A DNA stretch of 64,000 nt from JACRLV01 sp045863555 (GTDB lineage Bacteria > Planctomycetota > Phycisphaerae > UBA1845 > Fen-1342), in assembly GCA_045863555.1 (NCBI GenBank), contig BTUU01000003.1:343572-407571 (forward strand), written 5' to 3'. Below, piece by piece: positions 20,402 to 29,392 of the stretch. Each line of letters starts with the position of its first letter. Positions within the stretch are counted from its first letter, which is position 1. The position numbers were made by a program, and so were the translations under genes. Below the pieces are notes generated by a model. It had not been told where the DNA came from and did no database searches. It saw only the letters and a program-made list of their open reading frames with translations.

Positions 20402-20863
20402 TCAGACTTCGACGGCTTCGAACACGACGCGGTCTTCGACGCGTCGCGCGAAAAACGCGTCGATCTGCTTCAACTCCGTGACGCGGGCGACGAACGCCGT
20501 TGCGCGGACAAGATCGGCGCGCTGCACCAGCTCCAGACGCCTGTCGGTCAGGCCGAGGCGCGTGGCATAAAACGCGCAGCCCTCGTGGGCGATCAGGACG
20601 ATCCGGCGGAGGTGGTGGACCTCGACGAGGAATTTGAGTTCATCGATGACGCCCTGCTCTTCCAGGTGCGCCTGCGGATGGCCGGCAAGACACGCGGGGC
20701 CGCCGGGGAGGGCCACACGGTCGTACCGGGGCAGCTTCAGGCCGACGTGGAGAAAGTCATCAAAGTGCTCGCCGACGCGGCCATCGGAGCAGTAGATGGC
20801 CGCGGCGTGAATGCGCGACTGTTCATAGGGCACCCGGCTTTCATAGGGTGTATTCACCGCCAT
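20402..20863 (-). CDS. Mini beta-carbonic-anhydrase-like zinc protein
   Basis: 153 residues; the ATG at 20863 has GGAGGTG 7 nt upstream, while a longer open frame to 21040 would overlap the preceding gene and is Arg-rich shadow. The sequence AAAIYCSDGR (Cys25, Asp27, Arg29) matches the CxDxR motif of beta-carbonic anhydrases, and LIAHEGCAF (His93, Cys96) matches their HxxC motif, so all three zinc ligands and the Asp-Arg dyad appear present. At 153 residues it lacks much of the usual 200-230 residue enzyme, in particular the dimer-forming N-terminal arm. It lies between two crotonase genes. Real carbonic anhydrase activity is uncertain; such short members are often called uncharacterised. Confidence 0.75.
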   Translation of the reverse strand: MAVNTPYESRVPYEQSRIHAAAIYCSDGRVGEHFDDFLHVGLKLPRYDRVALPGGPACLAGHPQAHLEEQGVIDELKFLVEVHHLRRIVLIAHEGCAFYATRLGLTDRRLELVQRADLVRATAFVARVTELKQIDAFFARRVEDRVVFEAVEV

Positions 20864-20939
20864 GCATTCACCTCCGTGGTTTTCCGGGAACTTGTCCGTC
20901 TTCCCGGCCGAACGCGCCCGGCATGCGACGCGCTCGTGA

Positions 20940-21710
20940 CTATTTTCCCATGTACACGGGCCGGCGCTTCTCAAGGAACGCGCGCATGCCCTCCTTCTGG
21001 TCCGCCGTCGCGAAGAGCATGTAGAAGAGCTTGCGCTCATACTCGAGGCCCTCGCTGAGGGCCGTTTCGTGTGCCTTGAGCACGGCTTCCTTCGCCAGGC
21101 GCAGCGCCAGCGGGCTCTTCGTGCAGAGTTCGTAACAGACGGCCAGCGCTTCCCGGAAATAGTGCTCCGGCGGAACGACGCGGCTGATGAGGCCGATCTC
21201 CAGCGCCTCGGCGGCGGTGATCATCCGCCCGGTCAGGACCATGTCCATCGCCCGAGCCTTGCCGACGCTGCGGGTCAGCCGCTGCGTGCCGCCGGCGCCC
21301 GGCATGACGCCGATGTTGATCTCCGGCTGGCCGAAACGGGCGGTCTCCGCGGCGATGATGATGTCGCAGTGCATCATCAGCTCGCAGCCGCCGCCCAGCG
21401 CGTAGCCGCTGACGGCCGCGACGATCGGCTTCTGGATGCGCTTGATCCGCTCCCAGCGGGCGAACTGGTTGCGGTGGTACATGTCGACCATGCCGGCGTC
21501 GGCCATCTCGCTGATATCGGCACCGGCCGCGAATGCGCGGTCATCGCCGGTGAGGAGCATGCAGCGGATATCGGGGTCGGCGTCGTATTTCTCGAACGCG
21601 CTGACCAACTGGACCATCGTGTCGAGGTTCAGCGCGTTGAGCTTGTCAGGCCGGTTGATGCGGGCGATCCCGACCCTATCCCGGGTTTCGAGGAAAATTT
21701 CGTCTGCCAT
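20940..21710 (-). CDS. Enoyl-CoA hydratase (crotonase)
   Basis: 256 residues. MADEIFLETRDRVGIARINRPDKLNALN is a typical crotonase opening; the oxyanion-hole segments are DRAFAAGADISEM and GYALGGGCELMMHCD, and both catalytic glutamates are present (GGGCEL and PEINIGVMPGAGGTQRL). It should hydrate 2-trans-enoyl-CoA to 3-hydroxyacyl-CoA in beta-oxidation-like pathways in the cytoplasm. It heads a minus-strand group followed by the carbonic-anhydrase-like gene (76 nt) and a PaaG-like gene. Confidence 0.92.
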   Translation of the reverse strand: MADEIFLETRDRVGIARINRPDKLNALNLDTMVQLVSAFEKYDADPDIRCMLLTGDDRAFAAGADISEMADAGMVDMYHRNQFARWERIKRIQKPIVAAVSGYALGGGCELMMHCDIIIAAETARFGQPEINIGVMPGAGGTQRLTRSVGKARAMDMVLTGRMITAAEALEIGLISRVVPPEHYFREALAVCYELCTKSPLALRLAKEAVLKAHETALSEGLEYERKLFYMLFATADQKEGMRAFLEKRRPVYMGK

Positions 21711-21819
21711 GGCGGCAGATCGTACCGCAGGAGCGCTGTCCCGTCCCGGGCGAAACGACGGGCGCGCGGCCGGATTCCTGAGCGTTTGAGAGGGGCCGGG
21801 GATCCAGATCGCAGTTGGA

Positions 21820-22368
21820 TCATCCCGTGGGGAATTGTATGAACTGCGCGGGCACGCAGTCCGTCAGCCAGACGCCATTTTCCGAGAGGTAGAACACGTG
21901 CCCCGCGGAGGCCATTCGCCCGGCGAGAATCTCCAGCACGACCGGCTCGCCGTGTCGCCGGCCGACCTTTCGCGCCGTCGTCTCATCGGGTGAAAGGTGG
22001 ACGTGGCGCCGCTGACCCGGAATGAGCCCCTGCGAGCGGATGGAGTCGATGAACCGCGTCGCCGTGCCGTGGAAAAGCCGGTTCGGCGGCGGAGTCGGCG
22101 AGAGGTTGAGTTCCACTTCAATCGAATGCCCCTGATTCGCGCGAATCAAGAGGCCGTCGCCGCTGATCGCGAAGCGCTGCTTGTCATTTTCGGCGACGAC
22201 CTGGTCGAGCAGTTCACGATTGATCCGCACACCGTGCTCGTCGGCACGCTGGATCAATTCCTCGATATCTGCCCAGCCGTTTGAGTCGAGCGCAAGACCG
22301 ATTCTGTCCGGTTCATGTCGGAGAATGAGGCTCAGGAATTTGCTGACGCGGACGATGTCACGCGACAT
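21820..22368 (-). CDS. kptA: RNA 2'-phosphotransferase, Tpt1/KptA family
   Basis: 182 residues from ATG 22368, chosen because GGGAG lies 6 nt upstream and MSRDIVRVSKFLSLILRHEPD matches family openings; an ATG 30 nt earlier is possible. Recognisable residues: the Arg-His pair in ILRHEP, Arg in LIRANQGHS, HGT and HLSPDETTARKVGRRHGEPVVL, which form the NAD-binding and catalytic tetrad. Tpt1 transfers an internal RNA 2'-phosphate to NAD+, and bacterial members can also ADP-ribosylate nucleic acid ends. It sits 75 nt downstream of the GlnRS gene on the same strand. The native substrate in bacteria, which lack tRNA splicing 2'-phosphates, is not known. Confidence 0.92.
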   Translation of the reverse strand: MSRDIVRVSKFLSLILRHEPDRIGLALDSNGWADIEELIQRADEHGVRINRELLDQVVAENDKQRFAISGDGLLIRANQGHSIEVELNLSPTPPPNRLFHGTATRFIDSIRSQGLIPGQRRHVHLSPDETTARKVGRRHGEPVVLEILAGRMASAGHVFYLSENGVWLTDCVPAQFIQFPTG

Positions 22369-22443
22369 CCGCAACTCCCGCAACGCGCGCCGATCCATCC
22401 GCTCGAATGCATGCGCCGCCGCATGAGAACGAACCGAAAGCGC

Positions 22444-24261
<1,818 letters not shown>

Positions 24262-24342
24262 GGGTCTGCATCCTTGGCATGCGGCCGCCGGCGGGGCGGA
24301 CGCGAGAAGGAGGATGATACCTTGAGTCGGCGGCGTGCGGGA

Positions 24343-24864
24343 TCAGCGGGCCGCCGGGGCCCGGCGGCGAAGCTGCGGCAGAAGAAACAGGTAGATGCCC
24401 GTCGCCCAGAGAAGCAGGAGGAGGACGGCGGAGGGAAGAAAGACCCAGCGCTTTACGGCGCTGCCGAACCACGAGCCGTCGTGCAGGGCTTCGATAAGGT
24501 CGCTCCGTCTCGGGGCGGATTGGAGCACGCGACCATCGGAAACATCGAGCTGGACTTCCCATCCGTTTGTCGCCGTCACCTTCAGCAGCGATTTGTCCGG
24601 GCGGACATCAATCCGCTGGATATCCGTCCAGCCGCGCACATCCGCTTCCGGGACGGCGGCCGTCGCGGCGAGAACGGCCTCAAACGAGACGCCGGGCGCT
24701 CCATCGCCTCTGCGTTCCGGCGGCTGGATCCACGCGAAGTCCTTCTTGACCTGCAGGAGCACGCCGGTCGCGATGATGAGGAGCAGTGGGAGGGCGATGG
24801 CAATGGAGACCCAATAGTGGACCTTTCGCCAGAGCAGTTGCGCGCGCACGATGCGGCCCTCCAT
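24343..24864 (-). CDS. PepSY-associated membrane protein
   Basis: 173 residues with two membrane helices: WVSIAIALPLLLIIATGVLLQV (about 18-40) and VFLPSAVLLLLLWATGIYLFLLPQL (about 142-166). Between them lies a periplasmic PepSY-like beta-alpha domain (IQRIDVRPDKSLLKVTATNGWEVQLDVSDGRVL). A WRKVHYW motif precedes helix 1, as in PepSY-associated TM proteins. The start is 18 nt after the stop of the lipoprotein gene upstream, so the two form one unit. Possibly involved in periplasmic redox or iron handling as other PepSY membrane proteins, but that is inference. Confidence 0.8.
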   Translation of the reverse strand: MEGRIVRAQLLWRKVHYWVSIAIALPLLLIIATGVLLQVKKDFAWIQPPERRGDGAPGVSFEAVLAATAAVPEADVRGWTDIQRIDVRPDKSLLKVTATNGWEVQLDVSDGRVLQSAPRRSDLIEALHDGSWFGSAVKRWVFLPSAVLLLLLWATGIYLFLLPQLRRRAPAAR

Positions 24865-24882
24865 GATTCGATCGGAAGCAGG

Positions 24883-25590
24883 TTATTGCGGGGCGGGGGG
24901 CTCGGCGGGTTCCGGAGCTGCGGCGATCGGCGTGAGGTTTCGCGAAATCTGCGTCAGCAGGTCCTGCTCGAGAAGACCGTCACGGCCAAGCGCGACCCAT
25001 TGCTCGTCGCCGACGCCGCGGGCGCCCTCGACGGTCGGCAGGCGGGGGCTGTAGATACCCAGGAGACCGATCGCGGTCGTGGCCTGGCGGTTCGGGGCGG
25101 CGAGGCGGGCTTTTTCCACGGTCACGCGGAGGCGGTACGTCCCGGAGTTGGGCTGGCCGGCACTGGGCGCATCGGCGGCCGGGGCGGAATCGGCCGGCGG
25201 GGTCAATGACGCCGTTTCGGGGGTGACGTCGCCGGCGCCGACGGACTCATCCGTCCTGTTCAGCGGCTTCACTTCGATGGAGACGGTGCGACGAATTGTG
25301 TGCAGACTGGATTCGAGGAGCTGATAGGGGCCGATCACGTCGCTGCGCCAGGGTTCGAGCCATTGGCCGCTGGTCGTGGGGCCGGCGACGATCAGGGCCT
25401 CGGTGCGGTCGACGAAGCTGGGCTGGAAGTCTCGAAGGCGCAGGAGGGAGAGGGTCCGGTCGATGAACTGGTCGCGGTCCGGTATCTCGACGCACAACTC
25501 GGTCGGGCCGGCGGGCTGCTGCGGGGCAGCGCAACCCGTTAGAAAAAACATGGCGGCGGTGAAAAAAACGTGCGCGACGTATCGGACCAT
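24883..25590 (-). CDS. Lipoprotein of unknown function
   Basis: 235 residues. MVRYVAHVFFTAAMFFLTGCAAP is a signal peptide with a lipobox (FLTGC), so Cys19 should be lipidated. The mature part has a beta-alpha region (ELCVEIPDRDQFIDRTLSLLRLRDFQPSFVDR...) and a Pro/Ala-rich linker near residues 128-148; no enzyme motif. No ribosome site precedes the ATG; instead a promoter-like pair places the likely transcript start at or within a base or two of the ATG, so it may be translated from a leaderless mRNA. Followed by the PepSY gene. Confidence 0.75.
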   Translation of the reverse strand: MVRYVAHVFFTAAMFFLTGCAAPQQPAGPTELCVEIPDRDQFIDRTLSLLRLRDFQPSFVDRTEALIVAGPTTSGQWLEPWRSDVIGPYQLLESSLHTIRRTVSIEVKPLNRTDESVGAGDVTPETASLTPPADSAPAADAPSAGQPNSGTYRLRVTVEKARLAAPNRQATTAIGLLGIYSPRLPTVEGARGVGDEQWVALGRDGLLEQDLLTQISRNLTPIAAAPEPAEPPAPQ

Positions 25591-25596
25591 GCCGGG

Positions 25597-25624
25597 ATGA
25601 TAAATGGCGGCGGGGGCGATGCAA
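25597..25624 (-). promoter_or_regulatory. Promoter placing transcription start at the ATG (leaderless candidate)
   Basis: Reading the minus strand, TTGCAT (25619-25624), 16 nt, TATCAT (25597-25602), then CCCGGC and the ATG at 25590. The expected start point about 7 nt beyond the -10 falls on the A of the ATG. Confidence 0.5.
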
Positions 25625-25689
25625 GCGAGAAGCTATGGGACGCCGGGGGCGCGCGGCGGTGGTTGCCTGTTTCGTCGGCCGGATCGGTT

Positions 25690-25785
25690 GGGCACTTTGG
25701 TAATTCAATGACAGAATTGGGGTGGAAGCTGTCGTGTCCCCCTTCACGACCCCGCGTCAACGGCGTAGTTGGCGCGGGGTTTTTT
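25690..25785 (+). ncRNA. Candidate small structured RNA with rho-independent end
   Basis: In the 272-base gap between the lipoprotein and the GH172 gene. On the plus strand a hairpin GTCGTG/CACGAC with an 8 nt loop (25731-25750) is followed directly by a strong terminator (25750-25785). No coding frame with a ribosome site runs through it. I cannot match it to a named RNA family, and it lacks a T-loop, so it is not a tRNA. No clear promoter upstream. Confidence 0.3.
25750..25785 (+). terminator. Rho-independent terminator
   Basis: Stem CCCCGCGTCAAC (25750-25761) against GTTGGCGCGGGG (25768-25779), 12 pairs with one G-U-type wobble, loop GGCGTA, then six T. It points on the plus strand although no plus-strand gene is annotated upstream. 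Confidence 0.75.
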
Positions 25786-25822
25786 GCATTCTGGACGCGG
25801 CTTACGTGACGGGCGGATTAAT

Positions 25823-25857
25823 GCAGAATGCAGAAAGCAGAAAGCAGAAAGCAGAAA
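25823..25857. repeat. Tandem heptamer array, five units of GCAGAAA
   Basis: One GCAGAAT followed by four exact GCAGAAA units, ending 5 nt from the stop codon of the GH172 gene (25863). On that gene's strand it reads as CTTTCTG/TTTCTGC repeats in the 3' untranslated region. Confidence 0.85.
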
Positions 25858-25862
25858 GGGAC

Positions 25863-27197
25863 CTACCGCTTTGGTCGCTTTTTCGACGGCGCGGCGTCGG
25901 GGCGCGGGAGGCGGGCGTCGACCGGGGGCAGAGGGGGGCCGCCGCGGTGGGGCTCGGACAGGTAGTAATACGCCGTGCTGCTGTAGTCGTTGGAGAGCTT
26001 GTTGGCGTGGCCGTGCTCGATGCTGACGAGGATGCGTTTTCGGAAGCGGAGCGGGTCCTCGACGTGGTAGCGATAGATCGACTGCTTGCCGCGCCAGCGC
26101 CACTTCGCGTCGCCGCTGTAGAGCAATACGCCGTGATAGGGGGACTGGTATTCCTGCGTGGGGCAGAAGGCGCAGTGGTTCCAGTCTTCCGTGCCGGTGC
26201 CGTGGAGGGAGGGGGGCCAGCGGAGGATGCCTGCGTGCGTGGGGCCGCCTTTATGGGGGACCGGTCTCCGCCCCGTCTTTTTTCTGTTCGGCGCTCTGAC
26301 TCCCAGAAGACCGGTCGGAGACCGGTCCCCCATCTGGTCACTTCCCATCCCGGCCCAAGCCATCGGATCAAATGCCGGGTCGAGATCGTCGTCGATGAAG
26401 ACCATGTCATCGCCCTCGCCGTACCAGTCATTTTTCTGGCGGTTGAAGACGTCGATGTCGAGGTGCGCGCCGCAGTACACGCCATCGCCGGCGGCAGCGA
26501 GGATGACATAGTTGTCGGCCGCAGCGTCGCCCTTGTTCAGGCTGCGCGGGTCTCCGCCGAACCAGGTCTTGTCGAACCACTCCTTCGGGCGCGGCTCGAA
26601 GAAACGGCTCCTCTCGGTGAGCTTGCCGCCGGGGGCGACAAACTTGTCATACTCGTCGCCCCAGCCCTGGGTGCAGAATTCGCGCCGCCACTGCGTGTGA
26701 AAGTACGCCTGGCCGTCAACGCGGGCGGCCGAGTCGTAGGCTTCGTAATCGACGTAGAAGTAGTGGTTGTATCGCTGCTCGCCCTGATTCACGACCTCGA
26801 GGCGTGCCCCGCGACGGAAGGGCATCGGCCACCAGGAGTTGAATCCGCGGCCGTCTTCGGGGCTCATCATCAACACCGCAGTGACGAAGTTCTTCCGCCT
26901 GGCATGACCGAGGCCGAAGAAATCACCGATGGGGCACTCGACGCTGGGCTCGCTCGCGCCGTCCCAGTACAGGCGGAGGATGACGCGGCGGAGGTAGTCG
27001 TCGTGCGGGAAGCCCATGGTCATCCAGATGTGGCGAATGCAGCCCGGGCCTTTGATCTCGGCGAGGGTCTTCGTTTCTCCCGCGTCGACTTCGACCCAGT
27101 CGCGGTTGCCGCCGGTGCGGTCGAAGCTGGAAACGCGGAGGCTGCGGTAATTTCGCAGATGGGGCAGAGACGACAGGGTGCTGAACGGGGGCATCAT
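25863..27197 (-). CDS. DUF2961 / GH172-family glycoside hydrolase, with in-frame palindromic insertion
   Basis: 444 residues; ATG ATG at 27197/27194 with GAGGT just upstream, which favours the second. Family features: GPGCIRHIWMTMG, LRLYWDGASEPSVECPIGDFFGLGHAR, YFHTQWRREF, ILAAAGDGVYCGAHLDIDVF, WYGEGDDMVFIDDD and SLHGTGTEDW. The Glu residues in GEGDD and GTED correspond to the catalytic region of GH172 (alpha-D-arabinofuranosidase, difructose-anhydride type). No signal peptide is visible. Between VFIDDD and RWPPSLHGTGTEDW, adjacent in typical members, lie about 50 extra residues, including codons 289-315 made wholly by the inverted-repeat element at 26253-26333. It lies downstream of the sugar permease genes and may process the imported glycan. 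Confidence 0.85.
   Translation of the reverse strand: MMPPFSTLSSLPHLRNYRSLRVSSFDRTGGNRDWVEVDAGETKTLAEIKGPGCIRHIWMTMGFPHDDYLRRVILRLYWDGASEPSVECPIGDFFGLGHARRKNFVTAVLMMSPEDGRGFNSWWPMPFRRGARLEVVNQGEQRYNHYFYVDYEAYDSAARVDGQAYFHTQWRREFCTQGWGDEYDKFVAPGGKLTERSRFFEPRPKEWFDKTWFGGDPRSLNKGDAAADNYVILAAAGDGVYCGAHLDIDVFNRQKNDWYGEGDDMVFIDDDLDPAFDPMAWAGMGSDQMGDRSPTGLLGVRAPNRKKTGRRPVPHKGGPTHAGILRWPPSLHGTGTEDWNHCAFCPTQEYQSPYHGVLLYSGDAKWRWRGKQSIYRYHVEDPLRFRKRILVSIEHGHANKLSNDYSSTAYYYLSEPHRGGPPLPPVDARLPRPDAAPSKKRPKR
26253..26333. repeat. 81-bp palindromic element inside the GH172 gene
   Basis: ATGGGGGACCGGTCTCCG at 26253-26270 is perfectly inverted at 26316-26333, with 45 nt between. GACCGGTC occurs again inside the right half. 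The element is exactly 27 codons and in frame, encoding a GDRSPT...RRPVPH peptide. It resembles dispersed palindromic elements rather than protein-driven sequence. Confidence 0.85.
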
Positions 27198-27217
27198 TAC
27201 CTCGAATCAGGTCGGGC

Positions 27218-27337
27218 GTGAAAACGTGATAATGTGAAAACGTGAAAACAACGCGGGGGAGCGCACGTCCGCTCCGTGTGGGTTGCGTTCCGATTGCGGC
27301 CTCTCGTTTTCACCTTTTCACCTTTTCACGTTCTCAC
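27218..27337. repeat. Large imperfect inverted repeat built from GTGAAAA units
   Basis: The 32-nt arms 27218-27249 and 27306-27337 are inverted copies with 28 of 32 matches, separated by 56 nt. Each arm is itself four GTGAAAA(C/G)-like octamers. It fills the gap (27198-27343) between the MalG-type permease and the GH172 gene on the minus strand, so it would form a long hairpin in a polycistronic message. No gene lies in the gap. Confidence 0.8.
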
Positions 27338-27343
27338 GCGTGA

Positions 27344-28504
27344 TTACGCCTTCAGCCCGCTTGTCGCCAGGCCGCGGACGAAGAAGCGCTGGGCGGCGAT
27401 GAAGACGATGAGCATCGGGAGGATGACGAGCACGCTCGCGGTCATCTGCATCGGCCAGTTGCGGTCGGCATAGGAGTCGCGGAAGACGGAGAGGCCGACT
27501 TCGAGCGGGCGCATCGTCATGCTCGTGGTCGCGAGCGAGGGCCAGTAGAAATCGCCCCAGCTCCACAGGAACGCGAAAACCGCGACGCTGACGACGGCGG
27601 GCTTGGCGCTCGGGAGCAGGATGTGCCAGAGCAGGCCGATATTGCCGCAGCCGTCGAGTCGGGCGGCCTCATCGAGGCTGCGGGGAATTGTGATGAAGTA
27701 TTGGCGGAGCAGGAACGTACCGAACGCCGTGCTGAGGTAGGGGTAGGGGACGATCATGCCGAGGTACGTGTTCAGCCAGCCGAGCTTCTGGACGATCGTG
27801 AAGAGCGGAACGATGAGCACCGGCGCGGGGATCATCATCGTCAGCAGGAAGAGTCCGAAGAGGGCGTCGCGGCCGCGGAACTCCAGGCGGGAGAAGGCGA
27901 ACGCGGCGGGGGCGCAGAGGAGGAGCTGGAGGAGGACGACGCCGCTGCTGAGGATGAAGCTGTTGATGGCGAAGCGCCAGACGGGCAGCTCGGGGATCGT
28001 CAGCACGGTGGCGTAGTTTTCCGGGTGCCAGCCGCGACTGGCAATGGCGGTCAGCGTGACAGTTGTGCCGCGCGGATAGGTGCCGTCGCCGGCGGGCGGC
28101 GGTTCGGCGAGGACACGGCCGCGGCCGACAACGTTGATCGTGAGGGCGACGCGCGGCAAAACGTCCGTGGGCGACGCGAGCGGCTCGGCGGCGATTTCCA
28201 GGGACGGGAAAGGCTCCTCGGGCGTGTCACGGATGAAAACGGCTTCGATGATCCGGTCGCGGTCGAGCGTCAGCGTAAGGCGGCTGGTTGATTCCGCCGG
28301 ATGGCCGCGCCAGCCGGCGAAGCGCCATTTTTCGGGTGCAAAGAGGCCGGCGAGCGTCGGGGGGGACGCGGTCTGGTGGTGGAGCGACGAGACGGCCATC
28401 CAGACGAAGGGAACGGCCGTCAGTGCGGCGAGGCCGACGAGGAGGATCGCCCGCACCCCGATTGAAAGAAACCGGCGGATGATTCGCCACTCGCGCGGGT
28501 TCAT
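27344..28504 (-). CDS. Sugar ABC permease, MalG type, with an inserted InlB-like repeat
   Basis: 386 residues; the ATG at 28504 overlaps the stop of the partner permease (ATGA). Helix 1 is LLVGLAALTAVPFVWMAVSSL. From PENYATVL (161) on it is a normal binding-protein-dependent permease: RFAINSFILSSGVVLLQLLLCAP, MMIPAPVLIVPLFTIV and the EAA loop SLDEAARLDGCGNIGLLWHILLP that docks the ATPase. Between W60 and H160, in the loop facing the periplasm, are 99 extra residues containing GWRGHPAES...LTLDRDRIIEAVF and LTINVVGRGRVLAEPPPAGDGTYPRGTTVTLTAIASRGW, the two halves of a bacterial InlB-type repeat in permuted order. Usual members are about 280 residues. No ATPase gene is in the operon; a shared MsmK-like ATPase is expected elsewhere. 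Confidence 0.88.
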   Translation of the reverse strand: MNPREWRIIRRFLSIGVRAILLVGLAALTAVPFVWMAVSSLHHQTASPPTLAGLFAPEKWRFAGWRGHPAESTSRLTLTLDRDRIIEAVFIRDTPEEPFPSLEIAAEPLASPTDVLPRVALTINVVGRGRVLAEPPPAGDGTYPRGTTVTLTAIASRGWHPENYATVLTIPELPVWRFAINSFILSSGVVLLQLLLCAPAAFAFSRLEFRGRDALFGLFLLTMMIPAPVLIVPLFTIVQKLGWLNTYLGMIVPYPYLSTAFGTFLLRQYFITIPRSLDEAARLDGCGNIGLLWHILLPSAKPAVVSVAVFAFLWSWGDFYWPSLATTSMTMRPLEVGLSVFRDSYADRNWPMQMTASVLVILPMLIVFIAAQRFFVRGLATSGLKA

Positions 28505-29388
28505 TGGACGGTCTCCCCGCGCAGGCCGTCGCGCATGAGGCGCAGTTGCACCAGTGAAACGGCGAGGATCATCGCCAGCAGGATGTACGACATGGCCGAG
28601 GCCGAGCCCAGCTCGAATTTCTGCCAGGCTTCGTTGTAAATGTGATAGAGGACGACATCGGTCGTGTGCTGCGGACCGCCCTGCGTGAGCATGTAGACAG
28701 GCGTGAAGATCTGGAAGGCGGCGATGGTGGTCGTGACGACGATGAACAGCGTCGTGGGCAGGAGCATCGGCAGCGTCACATGGCGGAAGCGGGCCCAGCC
28801 GCCGCAGCCGTCGAGGGAGGCGGCTTCGTAAAGGGTCGTGGGGATCGCGTGGAGGCCGGCGACGAAGATGATCATGCGCGGGCCGAGGCCGAGCCACATG
28901 AAGAGGGTGACGAGGGCGAACATCGCCCAGGTGGGGGAGGCGAGGAAGTTGTTTCCGGAATCGAAGCCGAGCCAGCCGAGGATCGTGTTGATCAGGCCGA
29001 CGCCGGGAAGAAAAATCCACGACCAGAGCATCGAGAGGGCGACCTGGGAGCAGACGGCGGGGACGTAAAAGAGCGTGCGGAAGAAGCCCATGCCGCGCAG
29101 GGGCGGGGCGACGAGCAGCGCCACTGCCAGCGCGAGGGCGACGCTCGCGGGGACGCCATAAAGGACAAAGCGGAGCGTATTCCAGATCGCGCCGCGGAAC
29201 TCGACGCCGGAGAGGATGTCCGAGAAATTTCCGAGGCCGATGAACTCGTGGCCGGGTTTGATGAGCGGCCAGCGGTGCAGGGCGTACCAGCCGCAGGCGA
29301 TCATCGGGGCGATGGCGAACGCGAGCAGATAGAGCGTCGCGGGGGCGACGTAGAACCAGCCGGCGGATTGTCGCGAAAACCGAGTCAT
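28501..29388 (-). CDS. Sugar ABC permease, MalF/UgpA type
   Basis: 295 residues from ATG 29388, 4 nt after the stop of the binding-protein gene; a longer frame to 29502 would run into that gene. Six helices, opening WFYVAPATLYLLAFAIAPMIACGWYAL, and the EAA loop TLYEAASLDGCGGWARFRHVTLP near residue 190. It forms the channel with the MalG-type partner, whose start overlaps its stop by 4 nt (ATGA). Substrate is probably a plant or algal oligosaccharide judging from the hydrolase neighbours, which is inference. Confidence 0.93.
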   Translation of the reverse strand: MTRFSRQSAGWFYVAPATLYLLAFAIAPMIACGWYALHRWPLIKPGHEFIGLGNFSDILSGVEFRGAIWNTLRFVLYGVPASVALALAVALLVAPPLRGMGFFRTLFYVPAVCSQVALSMLWSWIFLPGVGLINTILGWLGFDSGNNFLASPTWAMFALVTLFMWLGLGPRMIIFVAGLHAIPTTLYEAASLDGCGGWARFRHVTLPMLLPTTLFIVVTTTIAAFQIFTPVYMLTQGGPQHTTDVVLYHIYNEAWQKFELGSASAMSYILLAMILAVSLVQLRLMRDGLRGETVQ

Positions 29389-29392
29389 CGCG

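Noticed and set aside
20863..21040. A longer version of the carbonic-anhydrase-like gene starting at 21040.
   Set aside because: The added 59 residues are Ser/Arg-rich, overlap the preceding crotonase gene, and GGAGGTG marks the ATG at 20863.
25690..25785. A tRNA gene in the structured intergenic region.
   Set aside because: No T-loop GGTTCRA motif, no acceptor pairing and no 7-nt anticodon loop.
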